64,000 nt of DNA from Pseudomonadota bacterium (GCA_963204785.1 CAUJHG010000080.1:1-64000), one strand, 5' to 3'; positions 19,921 through 28,850 are shown, counted from the stretch's first letter. The notes: a model not told the origin generated them from the sequence alone. Made by a program: numbers and translations.

Positions 19921-20394
19921 TCAAGCTTCGCCCATCATGCTCTGCTGGTAGTTCTGCAGGCCGACGCGCTCGATCAGCTCGAGCTGCGTCTCGAGCCAGT
20001 CGATGTGCTCTTCGGTGTCATCGAGGATGCGCTGCAGCAGCGCGCGCGAGACGTAGTCGCGCACGCTCTCGCAGTGGGCGATCCCGTCGCGCACCGTTTC
20101 GCGCGCAGCGGTCTCGAGCTTCAGGTCACAGGCGAGGATCTCCGGGGTGTCCTCGCCGATCAGCAGCTTGTGCAGATCCTGCAGGTTGGGCAGGCCGCCG
20201 AGCATCAGGATGCGCTCGATCAGCAGGTCGGCGTGCTTCATCTCGCCGATCGATTCCTCGTACTCCTTCTTCCCGAGCGCGCGCAGCCCCCAGTGGCCGA
20301 GCATCCGCGAGTGCAGGAAATACTGGTTGATCGCGCTGAGCTCGTTCTTCAGCTGCGCGTTCAGGTGCGCGATCACCTTGGCGTCGCCCTTCAT
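19921..20394 (-). CDS. bfr: Bacterioferritin
   Basis: 157 residues, the usual length. It would form a 24-subunit, haem-containing iron storage shell. The haem ligand Met52 is present in GEMKH, as are ferroxidase-site residues Glu18, Glu51, His54, Glu94 and His130 by E. coli numbering. Position 127, usually Glu in E. coli Bfr, is Thr here (DTEEH), with Glu at 128 and 129. GGGAGGGAAC precedes the ATG at 20394. The gene is 40 bp downstream of bfd on the same strand, so storage and release functions are probably co-expressed. Confidence 0.95.
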   Translation of the reverse strand: MKGDAKVIAHLNAQLKNELSAINQYFLHSRMLGHWGLRALGKKEYEESIGEMKHADLLIERILMLGGLPNLQDLHKLLIGEDTPEILACDLKLETAARETVRDGIAHCESVRDYVSRALLQRILDDTEEHIDWLETQLELIERVGLQNYQQSMMGEA

Positions 20395-20434
20395 GTTCCC
20401 TCCCGATGTTACGGACCTCGACCCAGGGAGGGTA

Positions 20435-20644
20435 TCACCCGAGCGCGCTGCGCCGCAGTTCGGCCGCCGCCATCCCGGTGCCTGCCGCGTGCGCCGCGAG
20501 CAGCTCGTGCACCGAGGATTCGCAACTGCCGCAGCAGGTCGATACGCCGGTCTCGAACTGCAGTTCGTCGAAGGAACTGGCGCCGGAGGCGATCGATTCG
20601 CGAAGCTGGCGGTCGTTGAGCGACTTGCAGATGCAGATGATCAT
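20435..20644 (-). CDS. bfd: Bacterioferritin-associated ferredoxin
   Basis: 69 residues from the ATG at 20644. It has the Bfd [2Fe-2S] ligand pattern C4-x-C6 with the second pair in TCCGSC (C38 and C41), spaced 31 residues apart as in the family; an extra Cys37 adjoins it. Bfd docks on bacterioferritin and passes electrons to the haem to release stored iron. The ORF track shows a longer reading frame, but everything before MIICICK lacks any family match. Confidence 0.93.
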   Translation of the reverse strand: MIICICKSLNDRQLRESIASGASSFDELQFETGVSTCCGSCESSVHELLAAHAAGTGMAAAELRRSALG

Positions 20645-20693
20645 CGCGTTTGCTGCCCGGAGAAGAGACGTGCTCGACGGGCAAATCATAAAC

Positions 20694-20706
20694 GCGAAGC
20701 GTTCGC
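20694..20706. promoter_or_regulatory. Palindrome upstream of bfd, possible iron-regulator site
   Basis: GCGAA-GCG-TTCGC lies about 50 bp before the bfd start inside a locally AT-richer stretch. Position fits an operator, but it does not closely match the classical Fur box, so the assignment to Fur is only a guess. Confidence 0.25.
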
Positions 20707-20787
20707 ATTCGCAATCAATACCATGCGGGGAATGCGGGCGCCTGTCGCATCCCCGGGTGGCCCGCAGCGCCGGGCGCCCCGGCCCGC

Positions 20788-21975
20788 TCAGGTCAGCGAC
20801 GCGTAGACCAGGCTGCGGAACAGTGCCCGGAAGTGCTCGCGCTGGTTGGGTCCTTGCAGCATCAGCAGTGCGAACATCTCCTCGCTCGGGTCGACCCAGA
20901 AGGTGGTCCCGGCCATTCCGCTCCAGTAGTACTGGCCGGCGCTGCCGGGCGTTGGGTCCAGCCCGGGCGCCATTCGCACCGCGAAGCCAAGGCCGAAGCC
21001 GCTGCCGGGCGGAAGCAGCGGCGAGCCGCTGGGGATGCTGCCGAGGTGGTCGGAAGTCATCCATTGCAGCGTCTTGCGGCCGATCAGGCGTTTGCCCTCG
21101 AGCGTGCCGCCGTTCTGGAGCATCTGCAGCAAGCGTGCGTAGTCGAGCGCGGTCGACACCAGGCCGCCGCCACCGGATTCGAAGCGCGGCGCCTCGCGCA
21201 CCTTCATCAGCCGCACTTCGGCGCCGCTGTCCGGATCACGCGCGAAACCCTCGACCAGACGGTGCTGCTGCCCGGCAGGGACGTGGAAGGCCGTGTCGAC
21301 CATTCCCAGCGGGTCGAGGATGCGCTCGCGCAGGAAGCTGCCGAGCCCCTGTCCCGAGATCACCTCGATCAGCCGTCCGAGGACGTCGGTGGACTGCCCG
21401 TACTCCCACCGGGAGCCCGGCTGGTGCATCAGCGGCAGCGCGGCGAGTTGCGCGCTGAACTCCGCATTGGTCTTCGACAGGCTGCCCAGGCGCTGCTCGA
21501 CGTACATGCGCTGCACCGTGGACTCGCCGGTGAACGAGTAGCCGATTCCGGAGGTGTGCCGCAGCAGGTCCTGCACCGTCGCATCGCGCTCGACGGGCGC
21601 CAGGTCGATGCGCCCGTCGCGCTCGATCGCGACCTTCTGTCCGGCGTACTCGGGCAGGTGCCGGGACACCGGATCATCGAGCAGCAGTCGACCTTCCTCG
21701 ACCAGCATCATCACGGCGAGCGAGACGATCGGCTTGGTCATCGAGTAGATGCGGAAGATCGCATCGTGCGTCATCGGCGTGCCGCGCACCGGGTCGGCGA
21801 CCCCCAGGCTCTCGAAGCAGCCGATCCGCCCGCCCCGGGCGATCAGCAGGACGGCTCCGGGAAGGCGTCCGCGGGCGATTTCCGCGCGGAAGGCCTCGGA
21901 CATCCGGGCGAGCCGGGCGGGCGACAGCCCGAGCACGTCCGGGTCGGCGATCGGCAGTGAGGGGGGAATCGTCAT
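20788..21975 (-). CDS. Serine hydrolase of the beta-lactamase (class C/EstB) fold
   Basis: 395 residues, no signal peptide. The catalytic SxxK motif is FRIYSMTKP near residue 82, and the tyrosine motif region is WEYGQSTDVLG near residue 187. The C-terminal part includes the conserved YYWSGMAGTTFWVDP block seen in EstB-like esterases. Lack of a signal peptide and the EstB-like pattern favour an esterase or peptidase over a true beta-lactamase. It starts 13 bp after the EF-G paralogue gene on the same strand and may share its transcript. Confidence 0.85.
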   Translation of the reverse strand: MTIPPSLPIADPDVLGLSPARLARMSEAFRAEIARGRLPGAVLLIARGGRIGCFESLGVADPVRGTPMTHDAIFRIYSMTKPIVSLAVMMLVEEGRLLLDDPVSRHLPEYAGQKVAIERDGRIDLAPVERDATVQDLLRHTSGIGYSFTGESTVQRMYVEQRLGSLSKTNAEFSAQLAALPLMHQPGSRWEYGQSTDVLGRLIEVISGQGLGSFLRERILDPLGMVDTAFHVPAGQQHRLVEGFARDPDSGAEVRLMKVREAPRFESGGGGLVSTALDYARLLQMLQNGGTLEGKRLIGRKTLQWMTSDHLGSIPSGSPLLPPGSGFGLGFAVRMAPGLDPTPGSAGQYYWSGMAGTTFWVDPSEEMFALLMLQGPNQREHFRALFRSLVYASLT

Positions 21976-21988
21976 CGGTGCTCGTCTT

Positions 21989-24043
21989 TCAGTCCTGGTC
22001 AGCGTTCGTGCGGTGCGCATCGATCAGCCTGCGCTGCAGTCCGGGCGGCGCGGGCGCGTAATGCGAGAAGCTGCTGCTGCAGCGGCCCGCGCCACCGGTC
22101 ATCGCCTCGAGCCGCGCCGTGTAGTCGGTGAGTTCGGCAAGCGGCGCCAGTCCGGTGACCACAGCGCTGCCATCCGGCTCGGGCAGGGTACCGGTCACCT
22201 GCCCGCGGCGCGAGGAGAGGTCGCCCGTGATCTCGCCGATCGCGGAGCCTGGCGTCTCGATTTCGATGGTGACGATCGGCTCCAGGACGGCGGGCGTCGC
22301 TGCGCGGATCGCCTCGATCGCCGCCTTGCGCCCCGCGGTGACGAAGGCGACTTCCTTGCCGTCCACCGGATGGGTCTTGCCGTCGTGGACGACGACCCGC
22401 AGGTCGACCACCGGGAAGCCGGCGACGACCCCCTCGGCGAGGGCCTGACGCACGCCCTTCTCGACTGCCGGCATGAACACCCCGGGGATCGCGCCGCCCT
22501 TGACCTGGTCGACGAACTCGAAGCCCGCGCCTCGCGGCAGCGGTTCGACGCGCAGCATCACCTCGCCGAACTGCCCTGCGCCGCCCGACTGCTTGCGGTG
22601 GCGGTGATGGCCCTCGGCGACCGACTGGATCGTCTCGCGATACGGGACCTCCGGCGGGTGGGCGTCCACCGACAGTCGCCAGGACTGCGAGAGCCGGTCG
22701 ATCTTGCTTTTCAGGTGCAGCTCGCCGACGCCGCGGATCACCCACTCGTGGCTGCGGTCGTCGCGTTCGAGCAGCATCGACGGGTCCTCGGCGGCCAGCC
22801 GCGCCAGAGCCTCGGCGAGCTTCTGCTCGTCGCCCTGGCGCTTCGCAGCGAGCGCCAGCCCGTGCATCGCGGGCGGCAGCGCGGTGGCGCGCAGGTGGAC
22901 GTGGTCCTCGTCGTGGGAGTCGTGCAGCACCGCGTCGAAGCGCAGTTCGTCGCTGCGGGCGATCGCCCCGATCTCGCCGGGCAGCAGCATGCCGGTCTCG
23001 GCCAGGTCCTTGCCGTTGATCCGGTACAGGTGCGAGACCCGCAGCGGCCGTCGGCCGTCGCCGACGAAGAGCTGCATGTCCTTGCGCACCGTGCCCTGGA
23101 AGACCCGGAACACGCCGACGCGGCCCATGTAGGGGTCGATCGCCACCTTGAAGACGTGGGCGAGCACGTGGGCCTGCGGATCGGGCCGGGCGTCGAGAGG
23201 CTCGACGTCCGGGGTGCCGGGATCGCCGCGGAAGAACTGCGGCGGGTTGCTCTCGAGCGGGGAGGGCGCGAGCCTGGCGATCAGCTGCAGCAGTTCGGCC
23301 ACGCCGGCCCCGGTGCGCGCCGAGGTGAAGACCACCGGCACCAGGCGCCCTTCGCGCAGCGCCTGCTCGAAGGGCGCGTGCAGCTCCGCCTCCGAGGGAT
23401 CGACGCCGTCGTCGAGGTAGCGCGCCAGCAGCGTCTCGTCCTCCTCGACCAGCGTGTCGATCAGCGCCCGGTGTGCGGCGGACACCGATTCGATGTCCGC
23501 CTCGCCGTCCGCGTGGGAGAGCAGCTCGATCACTTCGTGACCGTGCTGCGTCGGCAGGTCCAGCAACAGGCATTCGTTGCCGAAGCGCTCGCGCAGGCTG
23601 CGCAGCAGCCCGGCCAGGTCGACACCCTCGGCGTCGATGCCGTTGACCACGATCATCCGGCACAGCCGCCGCTCGGTTGCGGCGCGCATCGCCCGTTCGG
23701 TCATCGAGCGGATTCCGGTGCGGGCGTCGACCACCACCAGCGCGGTGTCCGCGGCCGCGAGCGCCGCCATCGTCTGGCCGGAGAAGTCGGGCAGCCCGGG
23801 AGTGTCGGCCAGATGGATCCGCACGCCCTGCCAGTCGAAGTTCACCAGCGCGGACTGGATCGAGTGCCCGAGCGCCCGTTCGAGCGGATCGTGGTCGCTG
23901 ACCGTGCTGCCCTTCTCGACGCTTCCCGCCGAGCCGATCGCGCCGGCGGCAAGCAGCAGCGCCTCGGTGAGCGTGGTCTTGCCGCTGCCGGCGTGCCCGA
24001 CGAGCACCAGGTTGCGGATCGCGCTGGGGGAGAGCTCGGACAT
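21989..24043 (-). CDS. Elongation factor G-like GTPase (EF-G paralogue)
   Basis: 684 residues with all five EF-G domains by length and pattern: G domain, domain II, then III-V with the C-terminal EFG_IV/EFG_C region (AIRAATPAVLEPIVTIEIET). G1 is GHAGSGKT and G3 is DTPGLPDF. The switch I region is diverged from true EF-G, as is usual for the EF-G-like (FusA2-type) family. The G4 motif, normally NKxD, reads NGID (VVNGIDAE), removing the lysine that packs on guanine. No rpsL, rpsG or tuf genes are nearby, which argues against this being the main translocase. Function is unassigned. Confidence 0.87.
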   Translation of the reverse strand: MSELSPSAIRNLVLVGHAGSGKTTLTEALLLAAGAIGSAGSVEKGSTVSDHDPLERALGHSIQSALVNFDWQGVRIHLADTPGLPDFSGQTMAALAAADTALVVVDARTGIRSMTERAMRAATERRLCRMIVVNGIDAEGVDLAGLLRSLRERFGNECLLLDLPTQHGHEVIELLSHADGEADIESVSAAHRALIDTLVEEDETLLARYLDDGVDPSEAELHAPFEQALREGRLVPVVFTSARTGAGVAELLQLIARLAPSPLESNPPQFFRGDPGTPDVEPLDARPDPQAHVLAHVFKVAIDPYMGRVGVFRVFQGTVRKDMQLFVGDGRRPLRVSHLYRINGKDLAETGMLLPGEIGAIARSDELRFDAVLHDSHDEDHVHLRATALPPAMHGLALAAKRQGDEQKLAEALARLAAEDPSMLLERDDRSHEWVIRGVGELHLKSKIDRLSQSWRLSVDAHPPEVPYRETIQSVAEGHHRHRKQSGGAGQFGEVMLRVEPLPRGAGFEFVDQVKGGAIPGVFMPAVEKGVRQALAEGVVAGFPVVDLRVVVHDGKTHPVDGKEVAFVTAGRKAAIEAIRAATPAVLEPIVTIEIETPGSAIGEITGDLSSRRGQVTGTLPEPDGSAVVTGLAPLAELTDYTARLEAMTGGAGRCSSSFSHYAPAPPGLQRRLIDAHRTNADQD

Positions 24044-24130
24044 CGCTGCACCTTGTCGTTGGGGGCGCCAGCGTCAATTAGACATCCGGGCGGCCCTCGC
24101 TGGCCAGCGAGGCTGCGCGTGATCCTGTGC

Positions 24131-24160
24131 TTGCCGTCGATGCGCAAACGCGCGTATAGT
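24131..24160 (+). promoter_or_regulatory. Sigma-70 promoter for the cold-shock gene
   Basis: TTGCCG (24131-24136) and TATAGT (24155-24160) are separated by 18 bp. Predicted initiation is near 24167, about 165 bp before the csp start codon. Confidence 0.65.
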
Positions 24161-24166
24161 GCGGCT

Positions 24167-24332
24167 CGCAGTCGATTCAAGCAGTGTATCTAGCGGTTCT
24201 CCATGCGCCGTCCTTTTCGAGGCGCGCCTCGGTTGTTCCCCCGGCTACGTTTCTTGTACGTTTGCACCCCCGGACCGATCCGCTCCCGCGGGCCGAGTTC
24301 CAACACATCAATTCCATTCAGGAAACGTAGCA
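24167..24332 (+). promoter_or_regulatory. Long 5' leader of the cold-shock mRNA, possible RNA thermosensor
   Basis: Roughly 165 nt lie between the predicted start of transcription and the ATG, with no credible coding frame. E. coli cspA has a leader of similar length that refolds with temperature and controls translation. The stretch contains pyrimidine-rich and self-complementary segments (gaggcgcgcctc). The function is inferred from length and gene family. Confidence 0.5.
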
Positions 24333-24548
24333 ATGAGCGGCAACACCCAGACCGGCATCGTCAAGTGGTTCAACGAATCCAAGGGCGTCGGCTTCATCAG
24401 CCCGGACGGTGGCGGCGAAGACCTCTTCGCGCACTTCTCGGAGATCCAGGGCACCGGCTTCAAGACCCTGGCCGAAGCGCAGCGCGTGCAGTTCGAGGTC
24501 AAGCGCGGCCCGAAAGGCCTGCAGGCGGCATCGATCCGCCCCCTGTAA
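24333..24548 (+). CDS. CspA-family cold-shock protein
   Basis: 71 residues forming one cold-shock domain. RNP1-like GVGFISPD and RNP2-like DLFAHFSEI nucleic-acid binding motifs are present. These proteins bind single-stranded RNA and melt secondary structure; whether this copy is cold-induced or constitutive is unknown. AGGAAAC lies a few bases before the ATG at 24333. The ORF track start at 24159 lies in the leader. A strong intrinsic terminator follows. Confidence 0.96.
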   Translation: MSGNTQTGIVKWFNESKGVGFISPDGGGEDLFAHFSEIQGTGFKTLAEAQRVQFEVKRGPKGLQAASIRPL

Positions 24549-24613
24549 GGGGCGGGAGCGGCGGCCTTCCGGTCGCCGCACGCCGTTCCGCGGTTCACGC
24601 CGCGGAGCATGAG

Positions 24614-24641
24614 AACCGCAGCTCCAGGGCTGCGGTTTTTT
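24614..24641 (+). terminator. Intrinsic terminator of the cold-shock gene
   Basis: A perfect 9-bp stem AACCGCAGC / GCTGCGGTT with a 6-nt loop, then a run of T (TTTT). It lies 65 bp after the csp stop codon and 30 bp before the end of the convergent gene. Confidence 0.9.
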
Positions 24642-24670
24642 CGTTGGTGCGCCCGGCACGGGCGCACCGC

Positions 24671-25015
24671 TCATCGACCGTGCGGCCTGCCGTGGTGCAG
24701 ACCGCGGTGCCGATGGCCATGGGCCATCGGGCGCACCGGAGGCCAGTGGTAGGGCAGGGCGACGGGCCGCAGGTAGGGCTGGTAGTGCATCGGCGGTGAC
24801 GGCAGGTACACCACCGGCCGCGGATACGCCATCGGGGGCGCCGGAACCACGACCGGTGCATAGACCGGTGCGGATACCACCGGGACACCGATCGCGACTG
24901 CAGCCCCGCCGTGCGAGCCGACGGTCACCGACCAGGCGACCTTGCTCGCCGCAGCGGTTCCGCTGGTGAGCAGTGCCGCGCCGGCAACTGCGGCCGAAGC
25001 CAGGATTCGTTTCAT
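24671..25015 (-). CDS. Small exported Pro/His-rich protein, unknown function
   Basis: 114 residues. A clear signal peptide (MKRILASAAVAGAALLTSGT, cleavage near AAA-SKVAW) is followed by a short beta-like core (WSVTVGSHGGAAVAIGVPVV). The remainder is Pro/Tyr-rich and ends with a His/Arg/Gly-rich tail (HGHRHRGLHHGRPHGR). Similar small proline-rich periplasmic proteins occur in Burkholderiales without known role. The histidine tail could bind metal, but that is speculation. The 191 bp between its start and the MFS gene at 25207 should hold divergent control signals; none is convincing. Confidence 0.75.
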   Translation of the reverse strand: MKRILASAAVAGAALLTSGTAAASKVAWSVTVGSHGGAAVAIGVPVVSAPVYAPVVVPAPPMAYPRPVVYLPSPPMHYQPYLRPVALPYHWPPVRPMAHGHRHRGLHHGRPHGR

Positions 25016-25206
25016 TCGACACCTCCGCTCGTTCTTCGTCGATCCATCGCGTGGGCGGGCAGCTTTGCTGGCCGCCCCGCAGCACTCCACAGCCACCTTC
25101 GGTATGGAAGGATCCTAGCGTCGCGGACCGCGTCGAGGCCCGAGCTCTTACAATCCGTCACTGCTGTTACCGCCAGATCCTGGCCTGCCGCCGGCCAAAT
25201 CCCACC

Positions 25207-26430
25207 GTGAGCTTCCCGTCACTGCCTCCTGCGGCGATCGTCTACCTCGCCGGTTTCGCAACCGCGCTGCACGTGGGCAAGCTGCCCCCGGCACTGCCCG
25301 CGCTGCAGCACGAACTCGGCCTGAGCCTGGTGCAGGCCGGTCTGCTGGTGTCCGCCTTCCAGGTCGGCGGGATGACCATGGGCCTGTTCGGCGGCCTGCT
25401 CGCCGACCGCTTCGGGTTGCGGCGGGCGATGCTCACCGGGCTGGCGATGATGGCCATCGCAGGCGCTGCGGGCGCCATGACGAAAGCGGTGCTGCCGCTG
25501 GCGCTGCTGCGTGCGGTCGAGAGCGCAGGCTTCGTCCTGGCCGTACTGCCCGGGCCTGCCCTGTTGCGCCGCGTGACGCCGCCGCAGCGGATGAACCTCG
25601 CGCTCGGCGTCTGGGGCTCGTACATGCCGGCCGGGATGGCGCTGGCGCTGGTCCTGGCTCCCTGGCTGATCGTGATCGGCGGCTGGTCGCTCGCCTGGTG
25701 GGCCGCTGCCCTGGCGTCGGCGGTGATGTGGGGGCTGGTGCTGAACGGTGTTCCTGCGGACACCGCGCAGGTGCAGCCCGCCCAGCGCGCCTGGGCGCTT
25801 GCGCGTGACACGCTCTCGGGCAGGGGGCCGTGGCTGCTTGCGGCTTGCTTCGGGTGCTACGCGGGGCAGTGGATGGTGGTCTTCAGCTTCCTGCCCACCG
25901 CCTACCAGGATGCGGGAATCGCGCCGCAGTTGGCCGGGGTGCTGACTGCGGCCGGGGTCGCCGTGAACCTGAGCGGGAACGTGGCCGCCGGGGCGCTGCT
26001 GCAGCGGGGCGCCAGCCGGACGGCGCTGATCGCTGCAGCCTCGCTGACGATGGCCCTCGGTGCCTGGCTCGCCTTCGGGTCCGGACTGCACTTCGCCTGG
26101 CGCTATGCGGGCGTGCTGGCGTTCTCGGCCGTCGGCGGCCTGGTGCCCGGTGCGCTCTTCGCGAGCGCGCCGCGGCTGGCGCCGCACCCCGGCGCAGTGT
26201 CGACGACCACGGGGCTGATGCAGCAGGGCTCGTCGCTGGGCCAGTTCCTCACACCGCCGCTGGTGGCTGCGGTGGTCGGCGCCAGCGGCGGCTGGCAGAA
26301 CACCTGGTGGGTGACCGGGGTGCTGGCGCTGGCCAACGTCGCGATCGCGGTGCTGCTCGGCCGTGCCGTGGCGCGCGCAGATCTCCTGGCGCGTGCGGCG
26401 GCGCCAGCCGGGCCGGCCGCGGCCCGCTGA
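25207..26430 (+). CDS. MFS transporter (CynX/NimT-like)
   Basis: 407 residues from GTG at 25207, with about 12 hydrophobic segments. The loop 2-3 signature GLFGGLLADRFGLRRAMLTG is the hallmark of the major facilitator superfamily. The general pattern resembles CynX/NimT-type carriers, but the substrate is not predictable. The ORF track start at 24973 would cross the divergent promoter region. It ends 4 bp before the patatin gene, so the two may be co-transcribed. Confidence 0.85.
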   Translation: MSFPSLPPAAIVYLAGFATALHVGKLPPALPALQHELGLSLVQAGLLVSAFQVGGMTMGLFGGLLADRFGLRRAMLTGLAMMAIAGAAGAMTKAVLPLALLRAVESAGFVLAVLPGPALLRRVTPPQRMNLALGVWGSYMPAGMALALVLAPWLIVIGGWSLAWWAAALASAVMWGLVLNGVPADTAQVQPAQRAWALARDTLSGRGPWLLAACFGCYAGQWMVVFSFLPTAYQDAGIAPQLAGVLTAAGVAVNLSGNVAAGALLQRGASRTALIAAASLTMALGAWLAFGSGLHFAWRYAGVLAFSAVGGLVPGALFASAPRLAPHPGAVSTTTGLMQQGSSLGQFLTPPLVAAVVGASGGWQNTWWVTGVLALANVAIAVLLGRAVARADLLARAAAPAGPAAAR

Positions 26431-26434
26431 GCCG

Positions 26435-28789
26435 ATGCCGAGGAAGGTGGCACTGTCCGTCCGGCTCCTTGCCGGGCTGCTGGTCCTTGCGGCACCGACG
26501 CTGGGGATGGCTGCTGGCGATGCCGAGCCCTCGGGATCGGGGGCCGGGCGATCGACGGCGCAGTCGATGACGGCGCAGTCGATGACGGCGCAGTCGATGA
26601 CGGCGCAGTCGATGACGGCGCAGTCGATGACGGCGCAGGCGGCGGCCCTGCCCGCAGCCCCGGGCAGCCGGCCGCGGATCGCGCTGGCGCTTTCCGGGGG
26701 CGGCGCGCGCGGCGCAGCGCACATCGGGGTGCTGAAGGTGCTCGAGGACCTGCGCGTGCCGATCGACTGCATCGCCGGGGCCAGCATGGGCGCGATCGTC
26801 GGCGGGGTCTACGCGGCGGGAATGCCCGTCGAATCGATGGAGCGCATCGTCACCGACACCGACTGGCGCGCGGTCTTCGACGATGCGCCGCCGCGTGCGC
26901 AGATCGCGGTGCGGCGCAAGGCCGATGGCTACAAGGGTCTTGCCGATCCGGAGTTCGGCGTGGGTCCGGGCGGCCTGGAGCTGCCCAAGGGCGTGATCGC
27001 CGGCCTGACCCTCGAGAGCTTCCTGCGGCTGCTGACCCAGCCGGTGCTCGACGTCGACGATTTCTCGAAGCTGCCGATCCCCTTTCGCGCGGTGGCCACC
27101 GACATCGTCCGCGGCGAGCCGGTGGTGCTCGAGCGCGGGAACCTGTCGCGCGCGCTGCGCGCGAGCATGGCGATCCCCGGCGCGGTGGCGCCGGTGGAGA
27201 TCGACGAGCGGCTGCTGGTCGACGGCGGCGTCACCGACAATCTTCCGATCGACCTGGCGCGCGCGACCTGCGATGCGGATGTCGTGGTCGCGGTGAACAT
27301 CCAGACGCGCCTGCTCGCGCGCGAGGAGATCACGTCGGCGGCGAGCGTGGTCGGCCAGCTCGTGAACCTGCTCGGCAAGGGCAGGGTCGACCAGCAGCTC
27401 GCGGGCCTGGGAAAGGCCGACGTGCTGATCAGCCCGGATCTCGGCGACATCTCGGCCGGCAGCTTCGAGCGCACGCCGGAGGCGATCCGCATCGGTGAGG
27501 CTGCAGCGCGCGAGCTGGGCGCGTCGCTTCAGCGCTACAGCCTGACGATGCGCGAATACCGGCAGCTGCGCGCGCAGCAGGCTTCGGCGCCGGTGCGCCT
27601 GGGCAGCGTCGACGCAATCGGCTTCGAGGGGCAGCAGCGCAGCAACGAGGAGGTGCTGCGCGGGCTCGTCCATTCCAGGCCGGGAGAGCCGCTGACCGAG
27701 GAGGCGATTGCGCGCGATCTGCGCCGCGTCTACGGGCGCGGCGACTTCGAGCGGGTCGACTACCGGATCGCGAGTGAATCGGGCCGGCGCACGCTGATCT
27801 TCGGCGTGCAGGAGAAGGCAACGGGACCGGGCTACCTGCGCCTGGGGCTGGGCTTCGGCACCGACTTCCGCGGCGATTCGCAGTTCGACCTGCGGGCGGC
27901 CTACCGTCGCACCTGGCTCAATGCGCTGGGCGGCGAGCTGGGGCTGGACCTGCAGGTCGGCCGTCGCAACCTCGCGCTGGCCGAGTGGTATCAGCCGCTG
28001 ACGGCCGATGGCGAGTGGTTCGTCGCCCCCTACGTCTCCTTCGAGTCGAACCGTCGCGAGCTCTACGCAGGCGAGCGCAGCGTCGCGGAGCTGCGCGGCA
28101 ACGACGGCCGGATCGGGCTGGACCTCGGCACCGTGTTCGGAACGGCGGGTGAACTGCGCCTGGGCGTGCTCGGTCGTCGCGTCCGCTCGAGCACCGTGAT
28201 CGGGCTTCCGCTGATTCCCGACGACAACGAGTCCGCGCGCGGGCTGCGCCTGCACCTGCTGGTCGACACGCTGGATCGGCCCTACTTCGCCCGCGAGGGC
28301 TACGCGTTGTGGCTGGACGCATACACGTGGCAGCGCAACGACCGTGCCGATCGTGGCGCGTATCGGCGACTCAATGCGCGGCTCGACTACGCGGTGAGCG
28401 CCGGACCCCACACGCTGAACCTGTCGCTGCAGGGCGGGTCGAGGCTGGGCACCGAACTGCCGGTCTTCGACGCCTTCACGCTCGGTGGGCCGTTCCAGCT
28501 CTCTGGCCACCCTTATGGCCGCTTCCTCGCCGAGGGTTTCGCCTTCGCGCGCCTGCAGTACTACCGGCGCACCTACGCGCTGCCCAACCCGCTGGGAACC
28601 GGCGTCTATGCGGGTGTGTCGCTGGAGGCGGGGCGCCTGTCGCGGGCGCTCGCGTCGCTGGCGCCCGGAACCGTGGGTTCGCTCGGGCTGTTCATCGGCG
28701 CCGACACCTTCCTCGGACCGCTCTACCTGGTCGCCGGCTTCGGCTCCGGGGGCAATCGGGCGCTGCACCTGCTGATCGGGATGCGCTGA
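26435..28789 (+). CDS. Patatin-like phospholipase with POTRA and beta-barrel (type Vd autotransporter, PlpD-like)
   Basis: 784 residues. Domain order: signal peptide (1-27), a low-complexity linker made of five TAQSM repeats (about 40-65), a patatin domain (about 85-300), one POTRA-like domain (about 385-465, VDAIGFEGQQRSNEEVLRGL) and a C-terminal BamA/Omp85-type barrel (about 480-784). The patatin oxyanion motif SGGGARGAAH, nucleophile elbow GASMG (Ser near 117) and DGG of the Ser-Asp dyad (VDGGV near 262) are all intact, predicting an active lipase. In PlpD of Pseudomonas this order defines type Vd secretion, in which the barrel exports its own lipase domain. Confidence 0.9.
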   Translation: MPRKVALSVRLLAGLLVLAAPTLGMAAGDAEPSGSGAGRSTAQSMTAQSMTAQSMTAQSMTAQSMTAQAAALPAAPGSRPRIALALSGGGARGAAHIGVLKVLEDLRVPIDCIAGASMGAIVGGVYAAGMPVESMERIVTDTDWRAVFDDAPPRAQIAVRRKADGYKGLADPEFGVGPGGLELPKGVIAGLTLESFLRLLTQPVLDVDDFSKLPIPFRAVATDIVRGEPVVLERGNLSRALRASMAIPGAVAPVEIDERLLVDGGVTDNLPIDLARATCDADVVVAVNIQTRLLAREEITSAASVVGQLVNLLGKGRVDQQLAGLGKADVLISPDLGDISAGSFERTPEAIRIGEAAARELGASLQRYSLTMREYRQLRAQQASAPVRLGSVDAIGFEGQQRSNEEVLRGLVHSRPGEPLTEEAIARDLRRVYGRGDFERVDYRIASESGRRTLIFGVQEKATGPGYLRLGLGFGTDFRGDSQFDLRAAYRRTWLNALGGELGLDLQVGRRNLALAEWYQPLTADGEWFVAPYVSFESNRRELYAGERSVAELRGNDGRIGLDLGTVFGTAGELRLGVLGRRVRSSTVIGLPLIPDDNESARGLRLHLLVDTLDRPYFAREGYALWLDAYTWQRNDRADRGAYRRLNARLDYAVSAGPHTLNLSLQGGSRLGTELPVFDAFTLGGPFQLSGHPYGRFLAEGFAFARLQYYRRTYALPNPLGTGVYAGVSLEAGRLSRALASLAPGTVGSLGLFIGADTFLGPLYLVAGFGSGGNRALHLLIGMR
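26554..26628 (+). repeat. Five tandem 15-bp repeats (gacggcgcagtcgat)
   Basis: Five identical in-frame copies inside the patatin gene encode TAQSM pentapeptides directly after the signal peptide; a sixth partial copy follows. A change in copy number would stay in frame and alter only the linker length. Confidence 0.95.
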
Positions 28790-28850
28790 AGCGGAGCACG
28801 CCGCCTGGCGCCTTCCCTTGGCATGGAGGGCCTGCGCCTCGACCCGCGGT

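Noticed and set aside
20788-21975. Antibiotic-resistance beta-lactamase
   Set aside because: No signal peptide and an EstB-like pattern; esterase or peptidase is more likely.
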